A stretch of 17,822 nt of DNA, taken from CAZKYP01 sp964556885. GTDB lineage: Bacteria; Planctomycetota; Phycisphaerae; Sedimentisphaerales; Anaerobacaceae. The stretch covers positions 1-17,822 of the forward strand of contig CAZKYP010000058.1 in NCBI GenBank assembly GCA_964556885.1, given 5' to 3'. A model generated the notes under the pieces. That model made no database searches. It saw only the letters and a list, made by a program, of their open reading frames with translations, and had not been told where the DNA came from. The number at the start of each line of letters is the position of its first letter. Position 1 is the first letter of the stretch. Below, one piece after another: positions 9,201 to 16,146 of the stretch. The position numbers were made by a program, and so were the translations under genes.

Positions 9201-9747
9201 CGATTATCTTATTGTTGAAGATTTCGAGGACTATAACGACTATCCACCGAATGAAATCTGGAATACATGGATCGATGGGTATGGCGTTGCGACCAATGGT
9301 TCGTCCTCGGGTTATCCCGAACCCGATTTTAATATCGGTGAACATTACCTCGAGACTACGATTGTTCACAGCGGCAACCAGTCGTTCCCCCTGTTCTACG
9401 ACAACAGCGTCGGACTATCCGAGGTGACCAAAACCCTGACTTCATTACGAAACTGGACTATACGCGACGTAACCACACTGACGCTTTGGTACCAGGGCAA
9501 TCAGGATAATGCGGCTGAAACTATGTTCGTCGCTCTCAACGGTAACGCTGTTGTTGCAAATCCCGATGCAAATGCGGCAAAGTCTTTGGACTGGGTTCGA
9601 TGGGACATTCCCCTGGCCGAATTTTCTGAAAAGGGCGTGAATCTTAGCAATGTAAGTTCAATATCCCTCGGTTTCGGCAATAAGAGTAATCCAACAGCAG
9701 GCGGTTCGGGGTATGTATTCTTCGATGACATCCGTCTCTATCGGTAG
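6295..9747 (+). CDS. Large secreted multidomain LamG / Fn3-like protein
   Basis: A 1150-residue exported protein, probably for carbohydrate binding or adhesion. A TTG 30 bases upstream is open in frame, but AAGGAGG at 6282-6288, 6 bases before the ATG at 6295, and the signal peptide right after it (ending NPVLA at about residue 24) decide the start. Domains in order: an N-terminal jelly-roll-like region (25-230), LamG 1 (232-457, from PVAYWRLDEG to GRLDDVRFYDIALT), two Fn3-like modules (about 465-557 and 560-658) each with TYYWRIDA or PYYWRIDA, LamG 2 (660-863), a third Fn3-like module (870-970, NYYWRIDEVN), and a terminal domain (971-1150) opening with IVEDFEDYNDYPPNEIWNTW. No catalytic site is evident and there is no PEP-CTERM tail or other surface anchor. 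The terminal three modules match the truncated paralogue at 101-1336. Its ligand is unknown. Confidence 0.85.
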   Translation: MYRRLIGLISFFWVLGLTVNPVLADTLVQDDFEGASLNTDKWQLINGPTSTITQSGGRVYFDRPNLELNYLATARQYDPATTPLTISGSVTLAQNGDMDIWTRANIIANTGGGQTHILDSGIRINFWQNALDSDSPPNLDMLEKTPGIWPWDSSISEGANIPGDDEAVDWDFIITDDGITLTATFTQTDDPTNTLTLTGTTSTHFPTNYVTFTVTQGYLNDVSITTSAIAITPVAYWRLDEGSGSIAEDSVGTYDGILKGGPTWVSGVINGALEFDGGNDCIEIGNYPVFSAPEGSFSVALWANISSWSGEWANSMLGNRSDGVGWCLRTFGGWWASQHPTTYTMPTTALCFTTRGIGHDLDGVEDTPSNTEPKINEWTHIACIYDQENNKKYIYFDGVEDSVWDTNPDGTITAASQRFYIGARSNSGDTAPEAYFNGRLDDVRFYDIALTADDVSALAIPPVSFKAKDPVPADGAEMVGEPLVLEWTPADVAATQNVYFGTSPTLAAANLVSEGQTTSTYEYASSLQPETTYYWRIDAIGDDGIITYTGNVWSFTTGPATAYSPDPEDGYLWTPADVVLSWIPGVGSVSNDVYFGTSQDDVAAGTADTLKGNQPEASFDPGILENDTPYYWRIDAVQADGTIYTGDVWRLRTLPETSAIDPDLVGWWALNEGQGTIAHDGSLNGNNGTIKGDPQWVAGISGGALAFDGAGDYVNCGNAQSLVIQDSITMAVWFKTAGFTRDWEAIIAKGDGAYRLSRSATTGNALHMGVNGTSANYFDGSRTVTDNEWHLGAGVYDHIAQRATLYVDGMMDVTTGCTGQIAATNDAFYIGENSGAGSRFFGGLIDDVKLYKRALSQQEIQAMMAGDILKASNPVPADGTKIDIENIGSLTWVKGSAASQHDVYFGTDMFDVTIVDATDTTGVYRGRQAAASFTPAEGYQWGQNYYWRIDEVNNDGTITKGDVWSLTITDYLIVEDFEDYNDYPPNEIWNTWIDGYGVATNGSSSGYPEPDFNIGEHYLETTIVHSGNQSFPLFYDNSVGLSEVTKTLTSLRNWTIRDVTTLTLWYQGNQDNAAETMFVALNGNAVVANPDANAAKSLDWVRWDIPLAEFSEKGVNLSNVSSISLGFGNKSNPTAGGSGYVFFDDIRLYR

Positions 9748-9800
9748 TTACAAATAGTGAAATCCGCCACGACTGTTTCGGGACGGATTTAACAACGATT

Positions 9801-9839
9801 AAGGGCTTATACCGACTTGTTCGATATAAGCCCTTTTTT
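9801..9839 (+). terminator. Rho-independent terminator of the large LamG gene
   Basis: An 11-bp perfect stem (AAGGGCTTATA at 9801-9811 with TATAAGCCCTT at 9825-9835) is followed by six T (9834-9839). A weaker hairpin (AAATCCG 9760-9766 with CGGATTT 9784-9790) lies between it and the stop codon. The loop shares TTGTTCGAT with the terminator at 1389-1429. Confidence 0.88.
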
Positions 9840-9917
9840 CATCACCCGATTTCAAGTCATTAATAAAATATGTCGATACACTGATAAACGGAAGATAAAC
9901 CAATTTGGAGAGCTTTG

Positions 9918-10298
9918 ATGGACGAAGGCAGAGAACGCAGAACCGAAGAGAGGTTGCAATACAAGTGGCCCGTACTGTTTTCAGAAGACTTTACACAGAG
10001 AATCGATCAGGGCCTGATGGTCGATGTCTCCAGCGGAGGTATCGCGTTTTCATGTACCGTTGAAACAGGTTACCTCAAGGAAGACCAACATCTGACGGTC
10101 CAATTCAGCCTCCCCCGCTCCGAGGAAACGGATTCTTCGGCTATGGTGAGCATAACACGGACCGGACGGGTGTGCCGCATCGATAAAGAAAGTGAAACCG
10201 TTTTTCGCATTGGTATCCAGTTCGACAAGCCGCTTACGCTCAAACCTTATGAGCTGGCCCAAATCCAGTTGATGCGCAATGCAAATTCGGGCTCGTAA
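9918..10298 (+). CDS. PilZ-domain protein (cyclic-di-GMP receptor)
   Basis: A 126-residue cytoplasmic single-domain PilZ protein, expected to bind cyclic-di-GMP. The binding signature is complete: RxxxR at Arg8-Arg12 (RTEER) and DxSxxG at Asp36-Gly41 (DVSSGG), with a beta-barrel-like remainder including RVCRIDKESETVFRIGIQF. The ATG at 9918 is chosen over an in-frame TTG one codon upstream because GGAG at 9907-9910 is 7 bases before it. It stands alone after the LamG terminator and converges with the GH31 gene, so its partner is not shown by the context. A role in surface polysaccharide, motility or attachment is the usual one for such proteins and is an inference here. Confidence 0.85.
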   Translation: MDEGRERRTEERLQYKWPVLFSEDFTQRIDQGLMVDVSSGGIAFSCTVETGYLKEDQHLTVQFSLPRSEETDSSAMVSITRTGRVCRIDKESETVFRIGIQFDKPLTLKPYELAQIQLMRNANSGS

Positions 10299-10331
10299 AC
10301 TCAATTCCGAAATAGTGTGCTTATTATCAGC

Positions 10332-12431
10332 CTATTGGTTCTTTTCAAACCATTCTTTTACCTTTGATTCCAGTGCTTTCAGATCGGGTCTTTTCTGCGC
10401 AACGGCCTTTGCATCCATGTATTCCTGGTTAAGGTCGCCTAACTCGATACCCGAACCGACACGAATAAACAGCGGCATCTGATGAAGCTCGGCATCAACA
10501 GTAATGGTCTGACCACCTTCGTAAATCTGTTCCGGCCGCCATGCATCCCGCCATTTATCACCCGAAGGCAGGTAAACTTCCTGCCGCCGCTTTCCCTTTT
10601 CCCAGATGGGCGAGACAAGAATATCCGGTCCGTACTGGTAAGTCCACCAGTTCGACCAGGCTTCTGCCGACTTGGACTCAACCACAAAAAGCGGCCGCAC
10701 AATCGGCATACCTGTTTTGTGAGCCTCCTGAGCACACTTATAGCTGTAATCGACCAGATGCTTGTGTATACGCGCATATACCCGCCAGATTGCAATAAGT
10801 TCATCGTCGTATACGGTCTGGTCACCCCGCAGAATGTTCCAGAATCCCTTGTCTCGCGTCGGGCCAACTTCCATAATTGGCGTAAAGCAGCTAAACTCCA
10901 GCCACCTGCCGCAGACCTCCTGCTCCATTAACTGCTGGTTGTACCCGCATGTATCCGAGCCCCAGTTCGGATAGCCCATAACCGCCGCACGCTGCACGGC
11001 GATAATCGAGGCCCGAAGACCCTCCTGCGTCCCGCCTATGTCACCACCCCAGAATACGGCGTACTGCGAGCTGCCCGTATAGGCCGCACGTGGCATCAGT
11101 ACAAAGTCGTCCCCGCGGTATTTTTTGGCCGTCTCGTATGTGGCCTTCGTATACATAGGAGGATATGCGTTCCGATTCTCTCGTATTGAGCGACCATCGT
11201 GCACTTTGAAAGGCCCGCTCTCGGGAATGCCCTCTTCAGCCCTGTCGAGCTTGAATCCGGCCACACCCAGCTTGAGCAGTTTTGAAAAGCCCTCCTGCCA
11301 GTATGCTTTGGCTTCCGGATTGGTGAAATCACACAGCGGGTAATTGTTCCGCTGCGGCTGCTGGCCGGCAAGTGTATAGCCTTTGGCTAAAGCCTGCTTT
11401 TCCATCTCGCCCTGGAAGAACGGGGCTATCCACAGCACCATCTGCATCCCCTGCCCGTTGAGCCATTTGACCATTTTGGTGAAATTAGGCAGACGGTTGG
11501 GATCTATTTCAAAGTCGTCATAACCCATACGCCCCGGTCCGTACGGGCGATCTATCCAGTATATACCGCACGGAATGCCAAAGGCATTCATCATCAGCAC
11601 ATCTTCCATCACTTCGGCGTTGAACGGTCCGGTCCACGACGTGCCGTCGTAGTATTCCGAGCGAATCCTGTGCTCGTCGCGCCATCTCCACGGCATATAT
11701 ATCCACTTGGGTGGCATGACTGGTGGCCCGGCGTCGATCGCATGTTCACGTATCAACTGAGCCGGCTCATCCGAGGTGTATATTTTTACCTCGAGTGAAG
11801 GCCCTTCGAATTCGATATGCACGCGATTCGGATCGCCAACACAGAAATCGAAATGTCCCGGCCAGTCCGTTTTAGCAAATACACCATATCCCCTACATGA
11901 TATATAAAATGGTGCGTAAACCGATGTTGTAGGCTTGAGAATCATATCAACCGTCTGGCCGCGAAGGTCCATCGCCTCGGTGATGCCCGGTGCCCATGAT
12001 GCCCGCTGGTTACCATCGACAACACGTTCCATCAGGCCCGTAAAATATTCGTTCTGGCCGGCATCTACTGCAAATCCCCATTTGATGATGTCCTTATTCG
12101 GTTCGGCATCGAATTTGACAATATAATTGTCTCCCCGCTGCTCAATCGACACCCTGACAGTGCGGCCGTCCTGAAACTCAGCCTGGCCTTTAAGAGAAGC
12201 ACCGCTCGATTCGACGATTAGTCGGGAAGACAGTTCCGTTTTTCCATCGCCGGTCTCGAAGAAAAAGCCATCTAACACCAGTGTGCCCGGTGCAGGCAAT
12301 TCATCCGACGGCAGTACCAGTGCCAATTTGCCGTTGCTAACCTCGAATGAAGGTTTCAACGACGAACAACCAGCCGGAAAAACAAAGATAAGTACCGCCA
12401 ACAGCAAAAAGATACAAGTTTTCCTTCTCAT
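10332..12431 (-). CDS. GH31 glycosidase, alpha-xylosidase/alpha-glucosidase-like lipoprotein
   Basis: A 699-residue retaining glycoside hydrolase of family GH31. The N-terminus has a lipoprotein-type signal with the lipobox-like PAGC and the modified cysteine at residue 22. The -3 residue is Pro instead of Leu, so this is less certain. An N-terminal beta-sandwich (25-235) is followed by the TIM barrel (about 240-570) and C-terminal beta domains. The nucleophile is expected to be Asp396 in GFKLDRAEEGIP and the acid/base Asp464 in FWGGDIGG. The nucleophile segment resembles the KTDFGERIP of YicI-type alpha-xylosidases more than the WIDMNE of alpha-glucosidases, so alpha-xylosidase is the better guess. 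AAGGAG (12441-12446, minus) sits 9 bases before the ATG. It converges with the PilZ gene and is divergent from gpsA, so it is probably transcribed alone. Confidence 0.88.
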   Translation of the reverse strand: MRRKTCIFLLLAVLIFVFPAGCSSLKPSFEVSNGKLALVLPSDELPAPGTLVLDGFFFETGDGKTELSSRLIVESSGASLKGQAEFQDGRTVRVSIEQRGDNYIVKFDAEPNKDIIKWGFAVDAGQNEYFTGLMERVVDGNQRASWAPGITEAMDLRGQTVDMILKPTTSVYAPFYISCRGYGVFAKTDWPGHFDFCVGDPNRVHIEFEGPSLEVKIYTSDEPAQLIREHAIDAGPPVMPPKWIYMPWRWRDEHRIRSEYYDGTSWTGPFNAEVMEDVLMMNAFGIPCGIYWIDRPYGPGRMGYDDFEIDPNRLPNFTKMVKWLNGQGMQMVLWIAPFFQGEMEKQALAKGYTLAGQQPQRNNYPLCDFTNPEAKAYWQEGFSKLLKLGVAGFKLDRAEEGIPESGPFKVHDGRSIRENRNAYPPMYTKATYETAKKYRGDDFVLMPRAAYTGSSQYAVFWGGDIGGTQEGLRASIIAVQRAAVMGYPNWGSDTCGYNQQLMEQEVCGRWLEFSCFTPIMEVGPTRDKGFWNILRGDQTVYDDELIAIWRVYARIHKHLVDYSYKCAQEAHKTGMPIVRPLFVVESKSAEAWSNWWTYQYGPDILVSPIWEKGKRRQEVYLPSGDKWRDAWRPEQIYEGGQTITVDAELHQMPLFIRVGSGIELGDLNQEYMDAKAVAQKRPDLKALESKVKEWFEKNQ

Positions 12432-12619
12432 AGTTCAAATCTCCTTATAAGCAATAAGAAGCTTCGTATTTTCGTCATGTTCTTGAAATGTGATTATCAC
12501 AAGACAGACCCAAAAAGCAAGATTAATTTAATATCGCTCCATCACAGAACCACCCAATCCAAAAAACTGCATACCTGACTATGTGTGATCTCTGGATTAA
12601 TTCCAGACCTTGATTACAG

Positions 12620-12648
12620 TTGACGCAATAGTCGATACACAATACGAT
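12620..12648 (+). promoter_or_regulatory. Candidate gpsA promoter giving a leaderless mRNA
   Basis: TTGACG (12620-12625) and TACGAT (12643-12648) are separated by 17 bases. Transcription would begin about 7 bases after the -10, at 12655, which is the A of the first ATG of gpsA. No Shine-Dalgarno is seen before that ATG, which fits a leaderless transcript. Confidence 0.4.
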
Positions 12649-12654
12649 ATACGC

Positions 12655-13692
12655 ATGATGTTTAAGAGTATTTCGATAATCGGCGACGGCGGCATGGGCA
12701 CTGCTTTGGCGATATTGCTATGTGAAAAAAGCTCCGCCGCAGGCACCCATTCAAAAACCGCGAGACTCGATATACGCATTTGGGGTTACGACGCTGAACA
12801 ATTAGCTCAAATCAAACGGATCCGCGAAAATAAAAAATTCCTTCCCGGCTATAAGCTCCCGAAAGAGCTCCTCTACGAACCTGACGATGCTCGCATAATG
12901 GCCGGGGCCGACCTGATTGTCTCGGCGGTTCCGTGCCAGTATATGCGGCCGATCTGGGCGAGATTGAAAGATTATGTCCCTAAAGGTATTCCGATTGTTT
13001 CGGTCGCCAAGGGCATCGAGAACGGCATGCTTCTTCGCCCGACCCAGATTCTAAACGATGTTCTTGGAGGCAAAATTAAAACTGCCGTTTTAAGCGGCCC
13101 AACGATTGCTGATGAGCTGGTCCGGCATCTGCCCGCAACTGCCTGCGCCGCCGCCGAAGATGAATTGCTGGCCGAAGCCGTTCAGCATACCTTTTCCGAC
13201 GGCGTCCCCTACCTGCGTGTCTACACCAACAACGATGTTGTCGGAGTCGAGTTGGCCGGGGCCATGAAAAATATTATCGCCATAGCCGCAGGAATCATCG
13301 ACGGGATCGGCGCAGGCGATAACGCCAAGGCCGCTCTTCTGACCAGGGGACTCGCCGAGATAACCCGGCTGGGCATAGCCTGCGGGGCCCGGCCGCAGAC
13401 CTTCGCCGGCCTGACCGGCCTGGGTGACCTTGTCACCACCTGTATCTCGCCTTCCGGCAGGAACCGCTCGTTCGGCGAAAGGATCGGCAAAGGAATGAGC
13501 CCCCAACAGGGACAGGATGCCACCGAATCAGTTGTCGAGGGAATCACCACCTGTAAGTCGGTCGTTGAACTGGCTGCAAAACATAATGTCGAGATGCCGA
13601 TTACACAGGCCGTCTACGAGGTATTGTTCGAGAACAAATCCGTACACAATGCAATCGAAGAGCTGATGAATCGCCAGCTCAAATCTGAATAG
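12655..13692 (+). CDS. gpsA: NAD(P)-dependent glycerol-3-phosphate dehydrogenase
   Basis: GpsA reduces dihydroxyacetone phosphate to sn-glycerol-3-phosphate for phospholipid synthesis in the cytoplasm. It has 345 residues from the ATG at 12655, close to the family norm. The Rossmann nucleotide-binding loop is ISIIGDGGMGTALA (residues 6-19), with Asp-Gly-Gly where GAGSWG is typical. Other conserved blocks are VAKGIE (117-122), LSGPT (146-150), GAMKNIIAIAAG with the catalytic-type Lys205, GAGDNAKAAL (219-228), GLTGLGDLVTTC (252-263) and VVEGITT (293-299). A TTG 45 bases upstream is also in frame, but the family begins just before the Rossmann strand, so the ATG is preferred. Another ATG follows directly at 12658. 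A short insertion (about 25-37) after the first helix is unusual. Confidence 0.95.
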   Translation: MMFKSISIIGDGGMGTALAILLCEKSSAAGTHSKTARLDIRIWGYDAEQLAQIKRIRENKKFLPGYKLPKELLYEPDDARIMAGADLIVSAVPCQYMRPIWARLKDYVPKGIPIVSVAKGIENGMLLRPTQILNDVLGGKIKTAVLSGPTIADELVRHLPATACAAAEDELLAEAVQHTFSDGVPYLRVYTNNDVVGVELAGAMKNIIAIAAGIIDGIGAGDNAKAALLTRGLAEITRLGIACGARPQTFAGLTGLGDLVTTCISPSGRNRSFGERIGKGMSPQQGQDATESVVEGITTCKSVVELAAKHNVEMPITQAVYEVLFENKSVHNAIEELMNRQLKSE

Positions 13693-13731
13693 CGACTTGC
13701 TATATAAAAGTCCAAACGCTATCTGCAACAG

Positions 13732-14154
13732 TTATTTGCCAAGCGCCTGCTTTATATCCATAGCATGTTCCTGTTCGACGGCCAGAATCCCTCTTAGCTG
13801 CTGCGCCAGGGCGAATTCCTTGAGCTGCTCGGCCTGTTCGACCCTTATTTTATATCTTTTAATTGCGTCCTCTTCACCGTCGAGGTCCTGTTCAAGCATT
13901 TTTACATTGTCTTTTGCCGTATGGATGTCACCGACTTCCACGGTCGGTGAGCCGCCGAGATAATCGATCTGGTCTGCCAGAGTCATGGCGTGCATGATTT
14001 CTTCGTTGGCGTGTATTTTAATCTCTTTTATTATATCACCGTACGCCGCTCCTGTCATTACCGCCGCATGGTTGATATACTGAATTGCCGCCGAGTATTC
14101 CAGCTTGAGGTCCATATTCAATAAATCTATAAGTTTTTTTTGAGTGATCGCCAT
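13732..14154 (-). CDS. Ferritin-like / bacterioferritin-like protein
   Basis: A 140-residue four-helix ferritin-like protein, expected to hold a di-iron centre for iron storage or oxidant defence. The ligand pattern is visible: Glu19 in LKLEYSAAIQY, Glu52 and His55 in NEEIMHA, Glu94 or Glu95 in GEEDAIKRY, and Glu127 and His130 in EQEH. It is a little shorter than classical bacterioferritin (about 155-160), and no haem-binding methionine can be assigned with confidence, so I give no gene symbol. AAGGAG (14162-14167, minus) sits 7 bases before the ATG. It converges with gpsA, leaving only 39 bases between the two stops, and is transcribed alone from its own upstream region. Confidence 0.85.
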   Translation of the reverse strand: MAITQKKLIDLLNMDLKLEYSAAIQYINHAAVMTGAAYGDIIKEIKIHANEEIMHAMTLADQIDYLGGSPTVEVGDIHTAKDNVKMLEQDLDGEEDAIKRYKIRVEQAEQLKEFALAQQLRGILAVEQEHAMDIKQALGK

Positions 14155-14242
14155 TTTTCTTCTCCTTTTTTATCTGTCCGAATCACCTGGTTTCCTTATT
14201 GTCTTTATCATATGCCGTTTTTTCACCTTTTACCAATACAAT

Positions 14243-14272
14243 ATAATACAACTGAGCAGTCAATCTGTTCAA
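14243..14272 (-). promoter_or_regulatory. Candidate promoter of the ferritin-like gene
   Basis: On the minus strand TTGAAC (14267-14272) and TATTAT (14243-14248) are separated by 18 bases, about 90 bases before the ATG. The -10 is one base off consensus and the -35 two bases off. Confidence 0.3.
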
Positions 14273-14336
14273 TACCCATTTTATTTTTATTATTAATTGA
14301 ACGGTACAAGAAATGGTTCCATAAGGAACATGTGTG

Positions 14337-14370
14337 AAAAAAAAGGGCTGCAAGGATTAACTCACAGCCC
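14337..14370 (-). terminator. Rho-independent terminator of the first PEP-CTERM-like gene
   Basis: Read on the minus strand, GGGCTG (14365-14370) pairs with CAGCCC (14345-14350) around a 14-base loop and is followed by eight T (14337-14344). It lies 26 bases after the stop codon of the gene at 14397-15188. Confidence 0.8.
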
Positions 14371-14396
14371 AATAAGAGTCTGTACCCAAACAAAAA

Positions 14397-15188
14397 TTAC
14401 AGCAGCGTCCTGCGTCTTCGCAGCCAGCCGACCAAACCTACACCAATGCCGCCAAGAACAAGAGTACCCGGTGCAGGAATCGGACACGGTCCGGCATCTG
14501 AGACTATCCATGTGCCAACATTCCCAACAATAAAACCGCCAGGAAGAGGCATATCTTGGTACGTATCATTATCTGTAAGATAATGCACGTCATAATTGAA
14601 TGTCATGGTCGCAAACTCGCCCGGGGTCATATATGAATGTACTACAAAATGGTCATCGGCGTCTCCGTACGACCAGGTTGCAGGATTACCATCGCCATTA
14701 TTTCGCCAAGCCCAGCAGTCAGCTATGCGTCCATTAAAGACCTGGATCAGTGTATCACCAAACAGAGGTGGAATAGTAGTCAGATTCGTGGGAGTAAAGA
14801 ATTGGTCAGCATGGACAGACCAGGCCAGATAAGGTGAGGATGCATCCCGTGGTAAACCTTCTGTTCCTGGAAACGCATATTCAATAAGTGTCTCTCCCAT
14901 GGAAGAAAGGGACACCCTCAGGCCAATCAATTGATCGTAATTGGCCATCTCCCAATCTTTTGTACCGGCGTAGCCAGCGGCATTCAAGCCGGCGATGAAG
15001 CCCTCTTGCCCGTCTCTGGTCATGCCCACGGTATCTGTCAAATACGGGTACCAATACAGATGATTCGTGCAATCATAAACGACTCGCTGTCCGCCGATAC
15101 ATATATTGGTTACTGCGGCCGAGGCGGGGGTGCCGATACATAAAATTACAGCCGCACACAATGAAATGAATAAAAGTCTCTTTTCCAT
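14397..15188 (-). CDS. PEP-CTERM-like secreted protein, DUF1566-type domain
   Basis: A 263-residue exported protein with a PEP-CTERM-type sorting tail. AAGGAG (15195-15200, minus) 6 bases before the ATG, and the signal peptide after it (ending TPASA at about residue 24), fix this start. A frame open 45 codons further upstream is not used. The middle carries NHLYWYPYLTD (42-52) and NAAGYAGTKDWEMANYDQL (69-87), a pattern typical of DUF1566/Lcl-like domains in exosortase-processed proteins. The tail at 236-260 reads CPIPAPGTLVLGGIGVGLVG followed by WLRRRR: a Pro-rich motif, a transmembrane helix and a basic end. The glutamate of the classical PEP motif is replaced (PAPG). It would be cut and anchored by an exosortase, which is not in this window. 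It ends at a clear terminator. Function is unknown. Confidence 0.85.
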   Translation of the reverse strand: MEKRLLFISLCAAVILCIGTPASAAVTNICIGGQRVVYDCTNHLYWYPYLTDTVGMTRDGQEGFIAGLNAAGYAGTKDWEMANYDQLIGLRVSLSSMGETLIEYAFPGTEGLPRDASSPYLAWSVHADQFFTPTNLTTIPPLFGDTLIQVFNGRIADCWAWRNNGDGNPATWSYGDADDHFVVHSYMTPGEFATMTFNYDVHYLTDNDTYQDMPLPGGFIVGNVGTWIVSDAGPCPIPAPGTLVLGGIGVGLVGWLRRRRTLL

Positions 15189-16146
15189 TTGGGTCTCCTT
15201 TCCCTTATTTCGATATTCATTTATTGAACTGTTATCCTTAACAACAAAATATTGTCGATTTTGCCTCCCCTTCCTGTAATCCAAAGCTTCTATCCGATGA
15301 GTTTGTATACAAAAGATTACCACACATCAAACCGGATCAGGTGGAAGGTTCGGTCTGGTAAAACAGGCATCGGTGAAAAGCGAACTGTCTGCTCAGCATA
15401 AATAGCCGGACATTGGGTCCTCTAACACCTCTCCATCCATCTGTTGCCTAATTCTATAACTGTATCTTGATTCCTTACCGTAAAAAGATACACGAAATTT
15501 TCATCAACCTCAGATACGAAAAAAAGTCAGGAATCTACAGAATCTATTTTGCCGTATCTTCCTATCTATTTTACACATCCTATATTCACGTCAAGTAAAA
15601 AAATAAACAAATTTTTTATGCCATATTAGTTTTTTTTATAACTGCTTACAAATAGAGCTTTTACAAGTTAATAGCTGTGAATATTTTTTTTATATAGTTC
15701 CAAATTATAAAGTTTTATGCTAAAAAGCTATTTTTTATATTACATCTTAAACATTTTATCGGACAAATAAACAAAAAATATTAAGCTAAAAATCCACTAA
15801 ATCGAAATATTATATTATTCATTCTTTTTAAAATACCCAAACCATCACATTTCATTCAAAGTCAAATTATAACACACTGTCTTTCATATCATCTATATTG
15901 CCCATATTATCCACACAATAGTTGTATCATTCTGCCCAAATATTCCTGACTTTTCTGAAATGAGTGAATGTTGTTTCCGTCACGATTGGAATACAACGCA
16001 ATATTCAGTTTCGGAATGCCCGATATAAAACTAAATCAATAACTAAAGAAGAATTAGACGTCTCTCAGAAATGATACATACACAGCATCAGGAAGGCCCT
16101 GCATAATAAATCCGTAATCTCTTATAAATATATTATGCAATAGTGT
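15189..16146. other. Long AT-rich gene-free interval
   Basis: About 960 bases without a supported gene. The first part holds the promoter region of the PEP-CTERM-like gene at 14397-15188 and a perfect 12-bp palindrome TTTGTATACAAA (15302-15313). Bases about 15330-15450 are less AT-rich than the rest, but I recognise neither protein nor RNA. From 15480 to 15960 the DNA is very AT-rich and is bracketed by a 13-bp inverted repeat (15522-15534 and 15942-15954). Confidence 0.5.
15522..15954. repeat. 13-bp inverted repeat bracketing AT-rich DNA
   Basis: AAAAGTCAGGAAT at 15522-15534 is repeated exactly in inverse at 15942-15954 (ATTCCTGACTTTT). The 407 bases between are AT-rich with no gene. No clear target-site duplication flanks the pair, so a MITE-like origin is unproven and chance is possible. 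Confidence 0.4.

Noticed and set aside
15189..15323. Longer N-terminus for the PEP-CTERM-like protein at 14397-15188
   Set aside because: The 45 extra residues would bury the signal peptide, and the ribosome binding site at 15195-15200 serves the ATG at 15188.
16101..16138. Inverted repeat GCATAATA / TATTATGC just after the second PEP-CTERM-like gene
   Set aside because: An 8-bp AT-rich stem with a 22-base loop and no T run. Not a convincing terminator.
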